64,000 bases of DNA from Symbiodinium natans (Eukaryota; Sar; Dinophyceae; Suessiales; Symbiodiniaceae). Position numbers and translations under genes: made by a program. Below are positions 1 through 8,446 of the stretch, in pieces; the stretch's first letter is position 1, and each line of letters opens with the position of its first letter. Location of the stretch: the NCBI GenBank assembly GCA_905221605.1, contig CAJNDS010002501.1, positions 240,001 through 304,000 on the forward strand. Reading direction: 5' to 3'. The notes under the pieces were generated by a model, which had not been told where the DNA came from, made no database searches, and saw only the letters and a list, made by a program, of their open reading frames with translations.

Positions 1-515
1 CCCCAATGATGGCAAACCGGATACAACCTCAAAGGCGGGTGGGCCCTTGGACTTCTACTCAAATCCTAAAACCCTAAACCCTCTTGCAATGTTTTGGGGG
101 AGCGTTTTCCGGGCACTTGGGTGAGAGTAGGCGCAGTTAAGGCTTAGTTCTAGGGTTCAGAGGCGCCCAGGGCTGGCAAAGGCAGGGCTTCAGGGTCTAG
201 GGTCTAGGGTCTAGGGTCTAGGGTTTAGGGTTTAGGGTTTAGGGTTTAGGGTTTAGGGTTTAGGGTTTAGGGTTTAGGGTTTACCCCGATTCCTACATCC
301 TAAGCACTTAAAACACGACACGTTGCAGAAAGCCTCAAAACACATGAGCTGTACCCACTAAGGGTGCATGTACCCCATGACTACATGCTTGGGCCCCAAA
401 GTCCCTATATAATAGGAAGTACTTTAAGGCCCAAGTATTCCCTATTTACCCATAACCCTAAACCCTAAAGCCTATAAACCCTAAACCCTGAACCCTAAAC
501 CCTAAACCCTAAACT
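1..515. repeat. Block i: telomere arrays and a degenerate foldback element
   Basis: Non-coding. It contains GGGTCTA repeats grading into about nine TTTAGGG units (195-283), a degenerate foldback relic (about 356-452, with TAAGGGTGCATGTACCCC and the internal string GGCCCAAGTATTCCC), then CCCTAAA-type repeats to 515. The same block recurs at 12494-13005 and, in part, near 6520, 20360, 43690 and 55090. Confidence 0.8.
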
Positions 516-521
516 AAGTGA

Positions 522-665
522 GGGGTCGCTTCCGTCGAGCGACAGACCCCGAACGCTCGGCCGAGGGCCTTACAGCCCGAGCGCCCAAGCGAAAACAGAA
601 ACGAAAAGGTGAGGATTAAGCCTCACCGTCTGTCCTGGACAGGCCAACGGACATCGGCCTTTTTT
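522..665 (+). ncRNA. Candidate structured RNA: five consecutive hairpins ending in T6 (instance 1)
   Basis: Five successive inverted repeats are readable: GGGGTC/GACCCC (522-550), CGCTCGG/CCGAGCG (554-583), GGTGAGG/CCTCACC with a 6-nt loop (608-627), CTGTC/GACAG (630-642) and AGGCC/GGCCT (641-660), the last two overlapping slightly. A six-T run at 660-665 is reminiscent of a Pol III stop or hairpin-plus-T terminator. It has higher complexity than the telomere-like DNA around it and recurs almost unchanged in four units. It matches no RNA family I recognise, and transcription is not shown. The minus strand folds equally well but lacks the T run. Confidence 0.35.
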
Positions 666-721
666 ACGACAACGGGAATAATTCCCTAAACACCAAATTT
701 CCTCCTTGAACCCCACAGTCC

Positions 722-977
722 AGCAAAATCTCAAACCCCTAAACCCTAAACCCTAAACCCGAAACTCTAAACCCTAAACCCTGAACCCGAAACCCTAAAC
801 CCTAAACCCTAAACCCTAAACCCTAAACCCTAAACCCTAAACCCTAAACCCTAAACCCTAAACCCTAAACCCTAAACCCTAAACCACAACCCCTGAACCC
901 TGAACCCTGAACCCTGAACCCTGAACCCTGAACCCTGAACCCTGAACCCTGAACCCTGAACCCTGAACCCTGAACCC
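722..977. repeat. C-strand telomere-like array with a CCCTGAA sub-array
   Basis: CCCTAAA units run to about 883 with a few variants, followed by about 12 tandem CCCTGAA units (890-977). The heptamer translates to a repeating SGFRVQG peptide on the minus strand, which explains an apparent ORF here. Confidence 0.95.
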
Positions 978-1065
978 TTAAGCCCCCTGGTTCTTAAGGT
1001 CCTCGACCCCCCCCCCCGCCAGCTGAGGCGGGCGCACTCAGGCTGTGCCTGTCGCAGCTGCATGT
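978..1065. other. Non-telomeric spacer between oppositely oriented arrays
   Basis: About 88 bp separates a CCCTAAA-type array on the left from a TTTAGGG-type array on the right. It includes a C tract and a CCCGCC/GGCGGG hairpin. It recurs at 7203-7290, 13471-13558 and about 47918-48013, where the C tract is about 20 long. Confidence 0.8.
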
Positions 1066-1490
1066 CAGGGTTTCGGGTTTAGGGTTTAGGGGTTTAGGGG
1101 TTTAGGTGTTTAGGGTTTGGGGGATTAGGGGTTTAGGGTTTAGGGTTTGGGGTTTGGGGTTTAGGGTTAGGGTTTAGGGTTTATTTAGGGTTAGGGTGTA
1201 GGTGTTTATTGTTTAGGGGACTAGGGGTTAGGGGATTAGGGGCTTAGGGGTTTGGGTTTAGGGCTTTAGGGTTTAAGGGTTAGCGGACTAGGGGTTTGGG
1301 GTTTAGGGTTCAGGATTTGGGGTTTAGGGGTTTAGGGTTTAGGGTATAGGGTTTAAGGGCTTCGGGCTTAGGGTTTGGGGTTCAGGCTTCGGAGTCAGGA
1401 GATTATGGCTTTAGGGGTTTAGGTTTAGGGTCTTAGGGGTTAGGGTTTTGGGGTTGAGGGGTTCACACTTTAGGGGTTTGGGGTTCAGGT
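1066..1490. repeat. Degenerate G-strand telomere-like array
   Basis: Irregular TTTAGGG, TTTAGGGG, TTTGGGG and GATTAGGGG repeats with heavy substitution, suggesting an old array. It recurs at 13559-13980 and 48014-48500; a truncated form at 7291-7556 ends at a deletion junction. Confidence 0.9.
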
Positions 1491-2004
1491 AAGATCCCAC
1501 AACCACCTCAAGAACACACGTATCAACCTACCAACGGCCAAAAAATCGTGGGGAATGGCCAAGAAACCATGGGCAACAGCCAAAAAAGGTTTTGGATCAG
1601 GGTTTAAGGTATAGGGGGTTCAAGGCTTAAGGGGTTTATGGGGTTTAGGGTTTAAGAGGTTGAGGGGGGTTAGGGTTTAAGGGGTTGGGGGGTAGGGGGG
1701 TTTAGGGGGTGTAGGGTGTAGTACTCAGGGAGGCTAGGGGCTTTGCAGTTGAAACACCACACCCTGAACCCTAAACCGCAAGTTTAGGGCCTACAGTTCA
1801 GGGCCCCTTGCCTACTTTGGAGTAGACCCTGGAAAAAACGTATGTACGCTTTAGATAAAAGTAGCTATGATAGGAACCCAGAACCAAAAAAGGCATTAAA
1901 GTCTACACCCCAGAGTAACCTAGGTATAAACAGGGTGCCCTTTCTGCCTTAAAGGGAAGTATAAGGGACCCTAAACCCCCAAAAAAAGGGAATGAGGGCC
2001 TCCA
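1491..2004. repeat. Block c: low-complexity DNA and a truncated foldback element
   Basis: No gene seen. It holds a CTACTTTGGAGTAG-containing repeat (about 1810-1885) that recurs in block h (about 11862-11930), then the left part of a foldback element (about 1907-2000, starting CCCAGAGTAACCTAGG). Its right end is lost where CCCTAAA repeats begin. Recurs at 13980-14495 and 48500-49010. Confidence 0.7.
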
Positions 2005-2083
2005 AACCCTAAACCCTAAACCCTAAACCCTAAACCCTAAACCCTAAACCCTAAACCCTAAACCCTAAACCCTAAACCCTAAA
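2005..2083. repeat. Perfect CCCTAAA array (block d)
   Basis: About 11 uninterrupted heptamers. The corresponding arrays at 14497-14559, 31841-31868 and 49013-49055 have different unit numbers, as expected for replication slippage. Confidence 0.95.
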
Positions 2084-2089
2084 GAATAG

Positions 2090-3530
2090 TACTCCAAACC
2101 CAGCCCTTCGCCACTACTCACCAGCCTGCGACCAGAAGCTGCCGGCGCGGAGATGGGCGTCACGATGCCAGGCCTTCCGCACAGCTACTGAGGACACCCC
2201 TAATTAAACCCTAAACCCTAAACCGTAGACCATAAACCCTAAACCCTAAACCCTAAACCCTAAACCCTGAACCCTTGATCAAGTGAACAAGCAACCCCAA
2301 CTCCCGAAAAAATGCGCCTCGTGATGGAAGGCGTGGTTTCGTTGGAGATCTCGGAGTACCTGCGTAGAAGGTGTTAGGGCTTGGGAAGCAAAACCCTAAG
2401 CGCATCCAGCTCCCACCACTTCTGCTATGAAACCGTCTCCTATCCTACTTGTGCTTTCATACAAACTGAGTATGAGATGCTCGTTTCGATAGCGGTTGCT
2501 TCTGGCCTACACTGTTGCTTCTGGCCTACAGTGTCACTTTTGGAGTCAAAGATACCCAAACGCAAAAGAAGGCAACATGTATAAGTTTTGAGTCGTTTTG
2601 AGCCAGTTTTGAGGGCCTCTATAACTATATAATGCCTTTATTTGCAGCATGGCTTTGGGATCCACACTTGGCCTGAACCGCCTCTGGCCCGACAAAGCCC
2701 ATCAGCGCCCAGCAGCACCCCTACGCGCCGGGCCGAAAGCGCACGCTAACCTACTTACTTAAGGGTTCGAAACGCATGCTGTCCGGGCAAGGGGCTGACC
2801 GTGCTCGCTGAGATGTCATGCTGCATTCAAGTATCTTATTCGACAAAGAGCAGCCGTCGACAAAAGATATGACAAGCCTCACAAGTCAGAGCTGTTCACA
2901 GGCACATATTCCCAGACATTGGGGGGAGGGAGGAGGGCATTGCTGAATTTGCGTTGTCTCTTGTATTTTGGTAAAGCCATGTAGCCGTGGTTCCAGGGGT
3001 CAAGGCTGGGGGGGCTTGGGGTCAAAAAGTTCTTGCGCAGTGGAACTCGAAACGGGGCACGCGGCATACTTTCGAGACTCAGGTTTTGGTTGTAGAATCT
3101 CAAGACCAGGATTTCGGGTTCAGGGCTTTTGGCTTGAAGCTGATATAGCATGGCCGCGCCTTCTGCCCACGCTCCGCGCGAGGCTGCCAACGTGGACTTG
3201 TGCCGCAAGACTCAAGCAAGCAAGCTCAGGGAAAAACCTCGTTGGGAAAAAACCCTGAGCTCCGCCGACCTGCAAACTATACAGACCAGCCAGCCTGCGC
3301 GCACACCCCACTGCCAAGAGACAAGCGGAAAACCCCACACCCCACACCACCAACCAAAAACCCAAAGCACCAACCCAAGAAAAAACTCAAGCAAAGGAAA
3401 ACCAAAGAAGACCCAGCACGAACCCCTGGCAGAGAGGAGGGCGAACAACTGGAGCAGCTGCAGGCGGCTGGAAAAGTAGCGGCCCTGTGAAGGCTCTGCA
3501 ACAAACGTTGGAAGAATCCCCTTACACGAG
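2090..3530. repeat. Block e: conserved non-coding block 3' of copy 1
   Basis: About 1.4 kb of mostly non-telomeric sequence with no supported gene. Open frames here begin at non-ATG codons or change frame between copies through small indels, so coding is not supported. It includes a segment starting TTTATTTGCAGCATGGC, which resembles a 3' splice site before an ATG, and a low-complexity ACC/CCAA-rich stretch (about 3300-3430). Recurs at about 14575-16012, 31870-33289, 38078-38909 (partial), 49070-50480 and 58813-60016; only its end is present beside copy 2 (7557-8040). Confidence 0.7.
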
Positions 3531-3661
3531 CTTTTACGCAGGCCCTCCAGGCGCAGCGAAAGCCAACGTGGAGGGGGGTGGGGTGGGGGAAGTTGCTTTT
3601 ACGCAGGCCCTCCAGGCGCAGCGAAAGCCAACGTGGACGGGGGGGGGGGTGGGGGAAGTTG
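3531..3661. repeat. Two 65/66-bp direct repeats with G-rich ends, copy 1
   Basis: The segment CTTTTACGCAGGCCCTCC... ending in a G-rich run and GAAGTTG occurs twice in tandem. Copies 2-6 also have two units. Copy 7 has one (60017-60082). The G tract differs in length in every copy. Confidence 0.85.
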
Positions 3662-3706
3662 AGGGGCTCAGCCACGCCCAACACAAGTACTCCTAGCATC
3701 TTCACA

Positions 3707-3819
3707 CTAGGTTGCCCAGTAGCCTAGGATGAAAAAGGGTGTTTTTTTTTGCTTAAAGGGGGATATCAGGGAACCTAAACCTACCAAAAAGGGAATAATG
3801 GGACTACTGGGCATCCTAG
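3707..3819. mobile_element. Foldback element (MITE-like) 3' of copy 1
   Basis: A 113-bp segment that starts CTAGGTTGCCCAGTAG and ends CTACTGGGCATCCTAG. The ends are inverted repeats with one mismatch in the first 16 bp. It is flanked directly by CACA on both sides, a possible 4-bp target duplication. No coding capacity. It ends 117 bp from the gene's stop codon. Relatives lie near 1909, 11332, 24391 and 28122. Confidence 0.65.
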
Positions 3820-3936
3820 CACATCATGCAATCATTAGATAGCTAGGAGTAAGTTAGTTTACATTAATTATAGGTGCAGTGCGAGAGCACGGAAGATCTG
3901 TGAAGACAACATCAGCGGGACTCTCTGGAAGTGAGA

Positions 3937-5382
3937 TCAGATCACGTCAAGGGACTCCGGCTCGCCCTTGGCTTTGGTGATGCACCCGTCGTGGCCCTGG
4001 ATGAGCACGAAGAGACCCATGACGGCCGATGCGATCACGATAAACCCAAGGATGAACAGGACATCGTCGGCCTCCGATGGGCCAAAACGGAACATGAGGC
4101 CCCAGCACACAGCGCCGACGTTGCCCCCAGCGCCCACCACTCCGGACACGGCGCCAGTTGCGGTGGGCTTCACGTAGGGTACGATTCCGAAAGTGCAGCC
4201 CTCCGCCATCTGAACACCGAGCGAGAAGAGCAGCAGGACGCCGATAGTCGCGCCCAGAGAGTCCATCTTGGTGAAGATCAGGAGCATGACGCCCTCCCAG
4301 ACCAGAGAGATAGACTGCGCATAGATGCGCCCGCGCATGCCGGTGGTGCCCGCGCCGAACCACTGGAACAGCTTGTCCGATAGAGCGCCGCCCATAGCGC
4401 GAGCGAAGAGGTTCATGAGGCCGAACAGGGAGGCGATGAGACCCGCAAGGGAGACCGACAGCTCGTACTTGGTCTCCAGGTACACAGCGAGGATGTTGTT
4501 CATGGTGACCTCAACGCCGAAGCAGGCCGCGTACTGGATGAATAGAATCCAGGCGTTGTACTGGCAGAAACCCTCCTGGAACGACTTCTTGGACGACTTG
4601 CGCTCCATTGTGCCCCTCTGCTCCAGTTCCTTGAAGTTGCCCTTCGGCGAGTCGTCCGAAAAGAAGTACATGCAAATGCCGGTACCGCATGTCAAAACTC
4701 CGGGGACGATGAAAGAAAGGCGCCAGGCCTCCTCGTCGTCAAAGCCAGTGCGGAACATGTTCCACACGCCGACCATGAGCAGCTGAACAGCACCGCCTCC
4801 AAGGTTGCCCCAGCCACCAGCCATGGCGTTGGCCGTGCCCACAATCTCCTTCGCGAACAGCTGCGAGCACCACGCCTGGCATGGCACAAAGGTCGCGCCC
4901 AGGACACCGATGACAAAGCGGATGATGACCAGGCCAGTACCGTTGTTCACGAGACCACCGAAGAAGACCGGGATAGCTCCGAACGTCAGCAGCATGGAGA
5001 ACATGGTGCGCGTGCCGAACCTGTCGCACAGAGGGCCCACAGCGAAGCGCATGAGCACGGTCGACGCCACAGATGCGATGTTCGCATTGTACAGCTCGTC
5101 CTTGGTCAGGCCCAGGTCCTTCTTGATCTGCGGCATCAGCGGCGCGAACGCGAACCACGACGAGAAGGCCATGAAGAAGCCGAACCACGCGAAGTGGAAG
5201 CCGCGCATGTGCGGCCGCTTGAAGGAGAGCAGCTTGATCTCGGTTGCGCGGTCGCCCTGTTTCGGGTCCACCTCGCAGTAGTAAGTCTCGTACTTCTTCC
5301 ACGAGAGCTCGTGCTTGTTCGTCGTCGGGAGTACGCCGTCGGCGGCCTTCTCGGGGGTGGACATCTCTTCGGGGGTGGACAT
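3937..5382 (-). CDS. NRT2: High-affinity nitrate transporter (NRT2/NNP family), copy 1, type A
   Basis: A 481-residue major-facilitator protein that should carry nitrate (or nitrite) with protons or sodium across the plasma membrane. About 12 membrane segments are readable, near residues 64-84, 103-119, 127-147, 150-172, 188-207, 222-241, 276-296, 310-330, 353-371, 378-395, 410-430 and 440-461. MFS motif A is GPLCDRFGTR (116-125). Nitrate signature 1 is AGGWGNLGGG (188-197) in TM5; signature 2 is GAVSGVVGAGGNVGA (410-424) in TM11. R112 in TM2 and R328 in TM8 sit where NrtA/NarK-type porters have their substrate-binding arginines. The hydrophilic loop 242-275 joins the two halves and the C-terminus is short. 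The start is the first ATG; an 18-bp duplication repeats MSTPE(E/K) and puts a second in-frame ATG at codon 7. There are no introns, third positions are strongly G/C, and the stop is TGA. Family assignment is secure; the exact substrate is inferred. Confidence 0.96.
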   Translation of the reverse strand: MSTPEEMSTPEKAADGVLPTTNKHELSWKKYETYYCEVDPKQGDRATEIKLLSFKRPHMRGFHFAWFGFFMAFSSWFAFAPLMPQIKKDLGLTKDELYNANIASVASTVLMRFAVGPLCDRFGTRTMFSMLLTFGAIPVFFGGLVNNGTGLVIIRFVIGVLGATFVPCQAWCSQLFAKEIVGTANAMAGGWGNLGGGAVQLLMVGVWNMFRTGFDDEEAWRLSFIVPGVLTCGTGICMYFFSDDSPKGNFKELEQRGTMERKSSKKSFQEGFCQYNAWILFIQYAACFGVEVTMNNILAVYLETKYELSVSLAGLIASLFGLMNLFARAMGGALSDKLFQWFGAGTTGMRGRIYAQSISLVWEGVMLLIFTKMDSLGATIGVLLLFSLGVQMAEGCTFGIVPYVKPTATGAVSGVVGAGGNVGAVCWGLMFRFGPSEADDVLFILGFIVIASAVMGLFVLIQGHDGCITKAKGEPESLDVI

Positions 5383-5436
5383 CTCTACCGCAGCTATCTT
5401 GCTTGCTTGGAGCCTGCACTGCCGGAGGGAATGTCA

Positions 5437-5530
5437 CTAGTATGGCCTTAAGAGAGGACCCCTTGGATACCCCTTCTATATACCCTCAAAACCCAAGGGG
5501 CCCATACTATTCCCTTCAGAGGGCCTTAAC
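5437..5530 (-). promoter_or_regulatory. Upstream flank of copy 1: foldback-element relic with TATA-like motif
   Basis: This segment begins about 55 bp upstream of the ATG. TATATA lies at 5477-5482, about 95 bp upstream of the start codon, a plausible distance for a core promoter. The segment is recognisably related to the foldback element at 23891-24016: both share GGACCCCTT, a TATACCCCTT-like run and GGGCCCATACT in the same order. The promoter role is inferred from position only. Confidence 0.45.
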
Positions 5531-5539
5531 TACCCTAAA

Positions 5540-6420
5540 CCCTAGCGCTACACCCTAAGCCCGAAACCCTAAACCCTAAACCCCAAACCCTATTATAAAG
5601 GGTCAAAAGACCCTAACAATAGCGACCCTTAGACATGTCACTTCCAACCGTCGCCTTCGAGCCGTCTGGGAAGGCGAGGAGCTCCGCCGCCGGGTTGACA
5701 TGTTTCGGAAAACCCCAAAACCCTAAACCCTAAACCCTAATCCCCAAACCCTAAACCCCCAAAAACCCCTAAACCCCTAACCCCTCATCCCTAAACCCTA
5801 ACACCCCAAAACCCTGAAAGCGCGCCTTCGCTCCACTTGGCAGTCGCGCCGCGCTGCCTCAGCGACCTCCGCCTCCTTCACCTGTGGCCGCTTAGAGTTT
5901 ACGGAGATTGGGGAGTTTAGGAAGTTTAGAATCCCCAAACCCTAAACCCTAATCCCTAAACCCTAAACTCTGAGGGAGTCTGGGGAGTTTAGGGAGTCTA
6001 CGGAGTCTAGGGGAGCAAACTCTGATCCCTGCATTCTCGGGGCGGTTGCGAGGGGGGCTAGGTTTAGGGCTTAGAATTATAGGGTATAGGGTTTAGGAGT
6101 TAGGGTTGCGGGTTGAAGGCTGCGGGGCTTCAAAGTTTCAGGGAGGTCCTGGAGCATGCAGAGGCTTTGGAGTGGGCAGGGCTTATAGAATTTTGGGTAC
6201 CCTAAACCCTAAGACCCAATCCCCGAACCGCAGACCCCAAACCCTAAACCCTAAACCCTGTAAACCCTAAACCCTTTAAACCCTAAACCCTTTACCCTGA
6301 ACCCTAAACCCTAGACCCTAAACCCGAAACCCCAAGGAGCATCTTGCACGGTAAGCCCTAAGCTTCCTAAAGCTTCCTAAGAATGAGGCCGTCAGCCCGC
6401 AAACGAAATCCTACTGAGTT
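5540..6420. repeat. Block g, 5' of copy 1
   Basis: Non-coding mixture of CCCTAAA variants (CCCCTAAA, CCCCAAA, TTTAAACCC) and conserved islands, including a GC-rich island (5640-5700) and TTCGCTCCACTTGGCAG (about 5828). A CGCCTT/AAGGCG hairpin lies at 5652-5676. No gene seen. Recurs at about 10050-10930, 18020-18915, 35320-36380, 40940-42010, 52520-53550 and, truncated, 61945-62560. Confidence 0.75.
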
Positions 6421-6522
6421 CAGGTTTGGGGGGGGGGGGGGGGGGGGGTTTAGGGTTCAGGGTTCAGGGTTCAGGGTTCAGGGTTCAGGGTTCAGGGTTT
6501 AGGGTTTAGGGTTTAGGGTTTA
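6421..6522. repeat. G tract and TTCAGGG/TTTAGGG array at a block junction
   Basis: A run of about 23 G is followed by several TTCAGGG and TTTAGGG units, then directly by block i sequence. In other units the same G tract leads into block h, so this array marks a deletion of about 1.8 kb. Confidence 0.9.
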
Positions 6523-7556
6523 CCCCGAATCCTACATCCTAAGCACTTAAAACACGACACGTTGCAGAAAGCCTCAAAACACATGAGCTGTACCCACTAA
6601 GGGTGCATGTACCCCATGACTACATGCTTGGGCCCCAAAGTCCCTATATAATAGGAAGTACTTTAAGGCCCAAGTATTCCCTATTTACCCATAACCCTAA
6701 ACCCTAAAGCCTATAAACCCTAAACCCTGAACCCTAAACCCTAAACCCTAAACTAAGTGAGGGGTCGCTTCCGTCGAGCGACAGACCCCGAACGCTCGGC
6801 CGAGGGCCTTACAGCCCGAGCGCCCAAGCGAAAACAGAAACGGAAAGGTGAGGATTAAGCCTCACCGTCTGTCCTGGACAGGCCAACGGACATCGGCCTT
6901 TTTTACGACAACGGGAATAATTCCCTAAACACCAAATTTCCTCCTTGAACCCCACAGTCCAGCAAAATCTCAAACCCCTAAACCCTAAACCCTAAACCCG
7001 AAACCCTAAACCCTAAACCCTGAACCCTAAACCCTAAACCCTAAACCCTAAACCCTAAACCCTAAACCCTAAACCCTAAACCCTAAACCCTAAACCCTAA
7101 ACCCTAAACCCCAACCCCTGAACCCTGAACCCTGAACCCTGAACCCTGAACCCTGAACCCTGAACCCTGAACCCTGAACCCTGAACCCTGAACCCTGAAC
7201 CCTTAAGCCCCCTGGTTCTTAAGGTCCTCGACCCCCCCCCCCGCCAGCTGAGGCGGGCGCACTCAGGCTGTGCCTGTCGCAGCTGCATGTCAGGGTTTCG
7301 GGTTTAGGGTTTAGGGGTTTAGGGGTTTAGGTGTTTAGGGTTTGGGGGATTAGGGGTTTAGGGTTTAGGGTTTGGGGTTTGGGGTTTAGGGTTAGGGTTT
7401 AGGGTTTATTTAGGGTTAGGGTGTAGGTGTTTATTGTTTAGGGGACTAGGGGTTAGGGGATTAGGGGCTTAGGGGTTTGGGTTTAGGGCTTTAGGGTTTA
7501 AGGGTTAGCGGACTAGGGGTTTGGGGTTTAGGGTTCAGGATTTGGGGTTTAGGGAC
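6523..7556. repeat. Second instance of blocks i (part), a and b
   Basis: Matches 284-1345 closely, including the candidate RNA, the CCCTGAA sub-array and the spacer. It stops abruptly at 7556, where sequence jumps to the equivalent of about 3047 in the first unit. Confidence 0.9.
6761..6904 (+). ncRNA. Candidate structured RNA, instance 2
   Basis: Differs from instance 1 by a single A to G in the unpaired linker before the third hairpin. All five stems and the T6 run are intact. Confidence 0.35.
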
Positions 7557-8217
7557 TCGAAACGGGGCACGCGGCATACTTTCGAGACTCAGGTTTTGGT
7601 TGTAGAATCTCAAGACCAGGATTTCGGGTTCAGGGCTTTTGGCTTGAAGCTGATATAGCATGGCCGCGCCTTCTGCCCACGCTCCGCGCGAGGCTGCCAA
7701 CGTGGACTTGTGCCGCAAGACTCAAGCAAGCAAGCTCAGGGAAAAACCTCGTTGGGAAAAAACCCTGAGCTCCGCCGACCTGCAAACTATACAGACCAGC
7801 CAGCCTGCGCGCACACCCCACTGCCAAGAGACAAGCGGAAAACCCCACACCCCACACCACCAACCAAAAACCCAAAGCACCAACCCAAGAAAAAACTCAA
7901 GCAAAGGAAAACCAAAGAAGACCCAGCACGAACCCCTGGCAGAGAGGAGGGCGAACAACTGGAGCAGCTGCAGGCGGCTGGAAAAGTAGCGGCCCTGTGA
8001 AGGCTCTGCAACAAACGTTGGAAGAATCCCCTTACACGAGCTTTTACGCAGCCCTCCAGGCGCAGCGAAAGCCAACGTGGAGGGGGGTGGGGTGGGGGAA
8101 GTTGCTTTTACGCAGGCCCTCCAGGCGCAGCGAAAGCCAACGTGGACGGGGGGGGGGGGGTGGGGGAAGTTGAGGGGCTCAGCCACGCCCAACACAAGTA
8201 CTCCTAGCATCTTCACA
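7557..8217. repeat. Truncated block e beside copy 2
   Basis: Corresponds to about 3047-3706 of the first unit; the preceding 1.7 kb is absent. It contains the pair of 65-bp G-rich direct repeats, the first unit one base shorter than in copy 1. No gene. Confidence 0.85.
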
Positions 8218-8329
8218 CTAGGTTGCCCAGTAGCCTAGGATGAAAAAGGGTGTTTTTTTTGCTTAAAGGGGGATATCAGGGAACCTAAACCTACCAAAAA
8301 GGGAATAATGGGACTACTGGGCATCCTAG
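8218..8329. mobile_element. Foldback element 3' of copy 2
   Basis: The same element, one T shorter in its internal T run, with the same flanking CACA. It was co-duplicated with the gene. Confidence 0.65.
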
Positions 8330-8446
8330 CACATCATGCAATCATTAGATAGCTAGGAGTAAGTTAGTTTACATTAATTATAGGTGCAGTGCGAGAGCAC
8401 GGAAGATCTGTGAAGACAACATCAGCGGGACTCTCTGGAAGTGAGA

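Noticed and set aside
872-1063. Open frame encoding repeated SGFRVQG heptapeptides (also at 7097 and 13365)
   Set aside because: It is the translation of a CCCTGAA heptamer array; a 7-nt repeat is open in all frames of a strand when it has no stop, so this is not evidence of a gene.
2381-2584. A 67-codon frame beginning MGSKTLSASSSHH, present in several units
   Set aside because: The first codon is TTG, not ATG, and the frame and length change between units through small indels.
2590-2615. Possible dinoflagellate spliced-leader relic (TTGAGCCA)
   Set aside because: Only about eight bases agree with the complement of the leader, in a TTTTGAG-rich context; no fuller match was seen upstream of any gene copy.
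2764-2780. tRNA-like B box (GGTTCGAAACG)
   Set aside because: No acceptor stem, A box or anticodon arm could be fitted around it.
3150-3490. Overlapping basic frames of about 100 codons in block e
   Set aside because: Indels that are not multiples of three shift the frame between copies 1, 4, 6 and 7, so no single protein is conserved.
3277-3705. Hydrophobic minus-strand frames in block e (for example 142 and 239 codons)
   Set aside because: They are the complement of CCAA- and C-rich low-complexity DNA, and their length varies with the G tract.
4739-5437. Large arginine-rich frame overlapping the transporter on the same strand, and further frames on the opposite strand
   Set aside because: Shadow frames of a GC-rich coding sequence. 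Only the 481-codon frame carries transporter motifs.
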